Assembly: GCA_029891345.1 (NCBI GenBank)
Contig: CM057009.1
Coordinates: forward strand, 207,446,709-207,510,708
Direction of reading: 5' to 3'
DNA length: 64,000 nucleotides
DNA from: Dryococelus australis
Taxonomy: Eukaryota; Arthropoda; Insecta; Phasmatodea; Phasmatidae
The notes beneath the pieces were generated by a model. It saw nothing but the letters and a program-made list of their open reading frames with translations. It was not told the origin of the DNA and did not search any database. The translations under genes and the position numbers were made by a program. This document shows positions 59,385 through 64,000 of this stretch, in pieces. Within the stretch, counting starts at the first letter, position 1; every line of letters starts with the position of its first letter.

Positions 59385-60165
59385 TTGACGGTGCTTGGCC
59401 TGTTGGTTGGCTGGGAGTTGCAGAGTGAAGGAGCTGTTAGAAAAATAGGAAATTTAGGGTGTTGGAAAAGATGTAGGTTACCAGTCATCACCAGCTGACA
59501 ATGACTTGATGTGAGACTGCGGTGCTTGATACCAGGGTTGTACGGCTAATCACCTGGATGTATACTTATTCCCAAAGTGACATCTAATACTGATTAGATC
59601 CTCAAGACACACTTGTGTTACCTTAAGGTCTATTACCGGCAGACCTGCATGCTTTAAATACTGCAATGGAAGTATGTCACAAACTTACTTTTTAAGTATT
59701 ATCCTGATTAAGGGAATAGTGAAATGGCAGGTTACTGGAGTCCTGTTCTCCTAAACACACAAGGAGCACTGGAAAAATACACACTGGTAGATTATACTCA
59801 CACACATTTATTTCTCTGCATTGATTTACATTACATTTGCACACAAGAAATAACAAAGTAAGCAGGCCCTGGTTCTAAGCTCGCCAGGTAGGCCACGTGG
59901 AAACAAATGCTGGTTTGATGCCACAAGTGAGTAGAGTTAATTTGTAAAATAAAAGCTATCCCAGGCAATGTTATTCCTGAGGAAGGTGAGGTGGTGTATC
60001 TGGGCACAAAAAAAAAGGATACAGAAATTACATACTACTGACACAAAGTGATTGGTAAAAGCAGGGGAAGGTTCCCAGAGCACGAGTGCCTCCACGAGCC
60101 TAGAGTTCTGACTGAAAGGCAGGCAGTGCATGACCAAGTGCCCTGCATTCAGCCACATGCCATAA
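59385..60165 (+). repeat. interspersed repeat family X, copy 2
   Basis: Homologous to 37310-38100 in the same orientation (landmarks listed there). It carries an A9-10 run at about 60008 and lies inside the presumed intron of the transporter gene. Differences in spacing between landmarks show independent indels. Confidence 0.65.
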
Positions 60166-60207
60166 CTTCAGCTATATTCCTGATAGATTTTGTGAAAGAA
60201 AGTTAAG

Positions 60208-60510
60208 TTACAACTGCAGGTCATCAATATGTAGATGATACTGTGTATATTTCAGTAGATTAGATAGGTCATTAATGTACAAAGAAAAAAGCGCAGGACC
60301 AAGCATAGAACCATAACCGTAAACTGCAAGAGCCACCATTTTGGCCAGAAAAGAAAGGTAGTTGAAAAGCCCTAGAATTAAACTGCAAAAACTACAGAGC
60401 TTGACAAGGAACATAACTGTACTTATCCAACCCTTCAGCATAGCTTTAAGTAGTTTAAAATGGGAAAATGAATCATGCATCCAAAAATAAACACACAAGA
60501 GAAAAAAAGA
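60208..60510 (-). pseudogene. non-LTR retrotransposon reverse transcriptase fragment
   Basis: On minus the frame reads HDSFSHFKLLKAMLKGW (the FD.V.H..LL..L palm block), then after a divergent stretch GYGSMLGPALFSLYINDLSN, the G..QGS.LGPLLFSLYINDL box of LINE reverse transcriptases, and YHLHIDDLQL, in which the F/YADD catalytic box has become H-I-D-D with both aspartates kept. The fragment is a single open frame of about 100 residues, although QGS has lost residues. It looks like a Jockey/R1-type LINE relic. Confidence 0.8.
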
Positions 60511-61800
60511 CATTACGGTTAAATGTTTTAAGCAAAACTCTCATTACTGACACCATGGTGATCTTTGTTATACGTTAAAATGGGACCATGCAAGTGGTCC
60601 AGGGCTAGTACAGCAGTGTGCTGCAGGATGCCGCCACAAGTATGATTCCTAGATCCAACAGCTCTTCTCTATGCTGCTTGCACCAAGGATTTAGGCGTTA
60701 GGCTTGCACCTGCTAACCCCCTCTCCAGACGCCATATGCCAGTGAAGGAAAGGATCGTCACTTTTGCTTCAGTTCTCGATCAAGTCTACTGACTCCTCTC
60801 CTGGGCTCTCATCGCACAAGCAATTGGTGCAGAGGCCCGCACCTCTCTAATTTATTTCACCACTTCCGCACAGGGCCAAAGATCCTCTCCAACCTGGATT
60901 TAAGAAAGATGCAGCGATGCCATCAGAGCAGCACACTCAGACAAATTCTGTCCCTTACAGACACCACAGGGTAGAGCTGTCCCCGAGGAGTAAACCTTAA
61001 CACACGCACCAGCAACTGCCTACTCCCATAGCTTTGCACAGGACGCCTTCCCCTGTTTACGCTAGGGTGTTCACCTTTCGCCAAGCCCGTGTGGATAGGA
61101 GGTAGTAATTCCACCATCTCTGTTTATTTTCCTTTGCAGTGAAATAAACATTGATCTTACCTAACTTCTTGAGTATCACTACGAGCTTCTATCTCTTATC
61201 ATCAGTTCTGATGGAGATGGCAGAAGACCGGGTTTTCTCTTTCCGAATCTACATAGACAACATACCAAAACATCCTTAGAAGGGCACACATTCTCTGCCC
61301 CATGCAGTGAATGGTAGAGCCCTGACACTAGAATACAGTCACCTGGAAGGTGGCATGCCAGCTTGAAGTTGCCCCTGCCACACCGCTCACTTCGTGGTGC
61401 CGAGGAGGGGAACTTCTTTGTGTCTGGGGAGACCAGTGATATTGGGACACACACCTCACCAATATTGAAAGGACACCCTTTCCTTGCACCCAGGTGGGAG
61501 GAACGGTAGAGCCACTAGGTGGGATTGGCTTTCCGGCTAGGGTGGTCCTGCACACCTCGTGGTGCCGAGGGAGATACACTCTGGTGCAGGAGAGACCAAC
61601 CCCAATTGGACAACACCGTGCAGTTCCTGCGACCAACACTTTGCAGATTAAGTCTTCCACACCTCTAGTGGGAAAGTCAAAGAGTGGGGTGCAATGTTCG
61701 CAGAAGCAGTTGGCACCTACACTGTCCTTGTAACCCATTAGTAGAGAGGTTTGGTATTTTCTAGACAAGGATTCCAGGATTCAAGATCCAGGGAGCCAAC
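60511..61800. other. GC-rich block with internal tandem duplication, unidentified
   Basis: Much richer in GC than its surroundings. Segments 61355-61440 and 61520-61620 are diverged copies (~172 bases apart) sharing CGTGGTGCCGAGG and GGAGACCA. On minus they encode twice a P-R-H-H-E-V motif inside an open frame (61768-61328). No known domain is visible; it is probably the body of an uncharacterised repeat. Confidence 0.4.
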
Positions 61801-62215
61801 GGCCATTATGTAGTTCCACCATTTTGCCATTTTTCTTCCAAAATCACATGTTTTTACCTAAATATTGCTTGTTTTTACCCAAAAATCAAATCAGAAATGG
61901 ATTATTTTACCCAAAAATAACCAAAAATTTCCCATTCAGCCCAGCTGCTAAAAAGGGCTACCTCAGAAACTTCCTTCAGGGGGTTCGGGCCACTATCTTG
62001 AATTTCTCATTTTTGCCCTCAAAATAGAATAAAATACCCTAAAGAATCAATTTTTTCCTAAAATTTCCCCCTTTCCCCTAAAAATTCACTTTTTCTCTTT
62101 AAAAAAACCTAAACAAATTTTAAAAAAATATTATTATTAAAAAAATATAAAAACTTAAATAAATGCATTTCAATAACTCAGATTTTATTGATTTCCCTAG
62201 AAAAACCTTAATCTG
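61801..62215. other. A/C-rich low-complexity DNA
   Basis: Repeated TTTACCCAAAAAT-like words (about 61855-61930) and CCCTAAAA words to 62100 give a frame rich in F-L-P-K. No gene seen. Confidence 0.5.
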
Positions 62216-62260
62216 TCAAAATAGCTGTGCTTGCATGGCAAGAGCAGTGTTAGCAGGTCT

Positions 62261-62445
62261 GCACCTGGATGGTGTTGGATAGCATAAGTCAGCACACAAC
62301 ATTTCTGTACCTGCTTGGTGTCAGGTAACTGGAGTCTGTATGTTCTTACAAGTTGTTTTCGCACCTGGACGGTGTCGGATGACCACGTGCATGGGAAGAG
62401 CTGTTAGCATTTTCACAAGCCTGCACCATAATGGTGTCAGACAGC
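62261..62445. repeat. four spaced CACC-n5-GGTG dyad motifs
   Basis: The motif GCACCTGGATGGTGTTGGAT recurs as GTACCTGCTTGGTGTCAGGT, GCACCTGGACGGTGTCGGAT and GCACCATAATGGTGTCAGAC at 62261, 62307, 62361 and 62423. Spacings are 46, 54 and 62 bases. Each core is a short dyad, (G)CACC-5 bases-GGTG(T). The DNA between is less alike. Confidence 0.7.
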
Positions 62446-64000
62446 CTACGTCAACATGCTGAACGTGTTTCATTTGTATTTGTTATTATAGAGAAATGTT
62501 GCTGCTTTTGAAAGAAAGGTAATGACAGAAAAAAAACTTACAGACAGGGAACATTAATATTTGGTTGTAGGAGTCCTTAATGCCAGACATTCTCGCGCAG
62601 ACCATTCTGATGTGGCGTAGCCCGACCACTAGGGGACTGAAGAGTGAGAGGGGAGGTGGGGTCTGTAACATCCGTAGCCTACGTGTTCATCCCAAGGTGT
62701 GGGCGCTGCATTGACTGAGCTTGCAGGCACATTTATTACAGCCAAATAACAGTTTCTACAAGGTGTGCAAACTCTAAAACAAATTCAATTTGGTTTATGT
62801 AAGTACTCACGCATGTTTCAGGAAAAAGTTTATTTGTTTGTCAGAGAACATACATTACTGGTTTTCCAGTGTGACTATTATAAATTGCAGGAATAAATGT
62901 ATGATGTTAGACAAATTTTTAGACAAAGAATAAATTTAGTTACAAAGTGATTATCGAAAATTCTGAACAGTTTCAATTTTTTGTTAGGATCCCTAATTTT
63001 TTATTATGAATAGTTTAATTTTTCGGGGCACTCCCAATTTTTTGTCATCATCCATTAGGTAATTTGAGTAATTTGCATAGAATTTTTGGAAATTTGAATT
63101 ATAGCATTCTGGTTAGGAGTATTTTTCTTTTTTTTTTAATTTGAGGTCAGATTTGCCTTTATTTTTATTTGTTCAGATGCGAGTCTGTATTTTTAGTGTT
63201 TTGGGTAATGATTTAATACTTTTAATTTTAATTAGGATATTTTGGTTTTAAATTTTGGAAAGTCGTTTTGCTTCTGTTTTGGCGTTAGGGTCTACAGTCT
63301 TTTGCCCTTAAATTAGTAATCGTGATTGGTTTGAATTTTTAATAGGTACTACTTTCTTGATACATTATTTATATTAATTTTTCTAGTCAGAGGCCTTAAT
63401 AGGTTTTTATTGTAAGATATTTATAATTTGTTTTATTTCTTTTAAATTTTTGAAAGTTTCGGTCCAGTAACTTTGTCATGTTTAGGCTGGAATTTAATTA
63501 TTTTAAAAGCGATATGGGATGTCAGAATGGTTAGGTCGTTTACTCTGTCATCTCGGGAATCGTCTTTAAGCCTTGCGATCAATGGTTTCAGAGCTGTTAC
63601 TGGAACTGTTTGCCTTGAGTGCAGAGCTAAGTCAGCCACTTGTAGCGGACACCTGGTGCCGCCTACACACTTCCTAAGGTAGCATGGGATATAGCTGGTG
63701 GGCAGGCCCAATTGTTTGCCAAACATACTCCACATTGCCTGGCTATTTAAGCACCTTCTCATTGCACCCCCCCCCCCCCCCAGATGACACAGAGACACGG
63801 CGCAGTGTGTGTGCGAGTGTGAGTCGAGGCTGAAGCAGAAGGCAACGGGAAGCCAATGGCCCAGAGGAGCTCTGGGGCCTATCAGCACAGATCTACGGGC
63901 GAGCATAATCACGTAGCGGTAGGCTGTAACGATATTTGACGAGTTACAACCCAATCCCATTAATTATCCTGGCAAGGTTAGGGATTAGCTGTGTGTCATA
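62446..64000. other. T-rich then GC-rich DNA, no gene supported
   Basis: From about 62980 to 63700 the plus strand is T-rich; from 63540 it is GC-richer with a C16-17 run at 63767-63781. A long minus frame (63960-63442, 172 codons) is open but has no domain and lies partly in low-complexity DNA. The architecture resembles 7.85-9.0 kb. Confidence 0.4.

Noticed and set aside
63442-63960. 172-codon minus open frame
   Set aside because: Runs through a C-run encoded Gly stretch and unrelated T-rich DNA; no domain, and the pattern resembles other chance frames in GC-rich repeat blocks.

Overview
This 64 kb window is AT-rich animal DNA, most likely from an insect with a large, repeat-laden genome. 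A polyneopteran such as a cockroach, termite, stick insect or locust would fit, but the sequence does not fix the species. The grounds are several tRNA-headed SINEs, Tc1/mariner elements of the DUF4817 (helix-turn-helix) type, pogo/Tigger derivatives, hAT elements with 8-bp target duplications, Ty3/gypsy and Copia remnants, short introns of open frame, and no bacterial gene structure.

Only one ordinary host gene can be supported. The last coding exon of an MFS sugar/inositol transporter of the SLC2A13 (HMIT) type lies on the minus strand at 58742-58971. Its 3' untranslated region would run toward lower coordinates into the AT-rich stretch 55.8-58.7 kb, and the rest of the gene lies above the window or in undetected upstream exons. 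A GC-rich open stretch at 34.0-34.3 kb (minus) is a weak candidate for a second host exon.

Layout. 0-11 kb: AT-rich sequence with a pogo-type element (2.57-3.91 kb), a TATA/Inr core promoter (4.86 kb), two minus-strand SINEs (5.4 and 6.2 kb), a 225-bp MITE (7.50 kb) and a T-rich polyadenylated insertion ending at 10.01 kb. 11-14 kb: two decayed ORFs lying tail to tail, a transposase-like protein on plus and a YqaJ-type exonuclease on minus. 15.8-17.0 kb: a pogo/Tigger element with a 491-bp MITE nested in it. 18.2-22.0 kb: a 5'-truncated Ty3/gypsy element. 22.1-23.7 kb: six diverged ~280-bp tandem monomers. 24.3-25.1 kb: an internally deleted mariner with both TIRs. 25.7-26.2 kb: an ATGT/ACGT satellite. 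28.9-29.4 kb: a Tc1 relic. 29.4-34 kb: T/G-skewed DNA of unknown origin. 35.7-36.25 kb: a probable solo LTR. 39-43.6 kb: mariner and hAT-like relics. 46-50 kb: a nested stack in which a hAT element sits in Copia pol and Copia abuts a hAT-like transposase relic. 54.5-55.8 kb: a SINE and a second copy of the hAT family. 59-64 kb: repeats and a LINE reverse-transcriptase relic.

No complete intact mobile-element ORF survives; every one has stops, frameshifts or lost catalytic residues, so the window reads as an old, layered transposon graveyard around the 3' end of one transporter gene. The least explained items are the tail-to-tail YqaJ/transposase pair, the ~280-bp tandem array joined to the gypsy 3' end, the four spaced CACC-n5-GGTG dyads at 62.3 kb and the strand-skewed blocks. 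Family assignments rest on reading motifs by eye; no database search was run.
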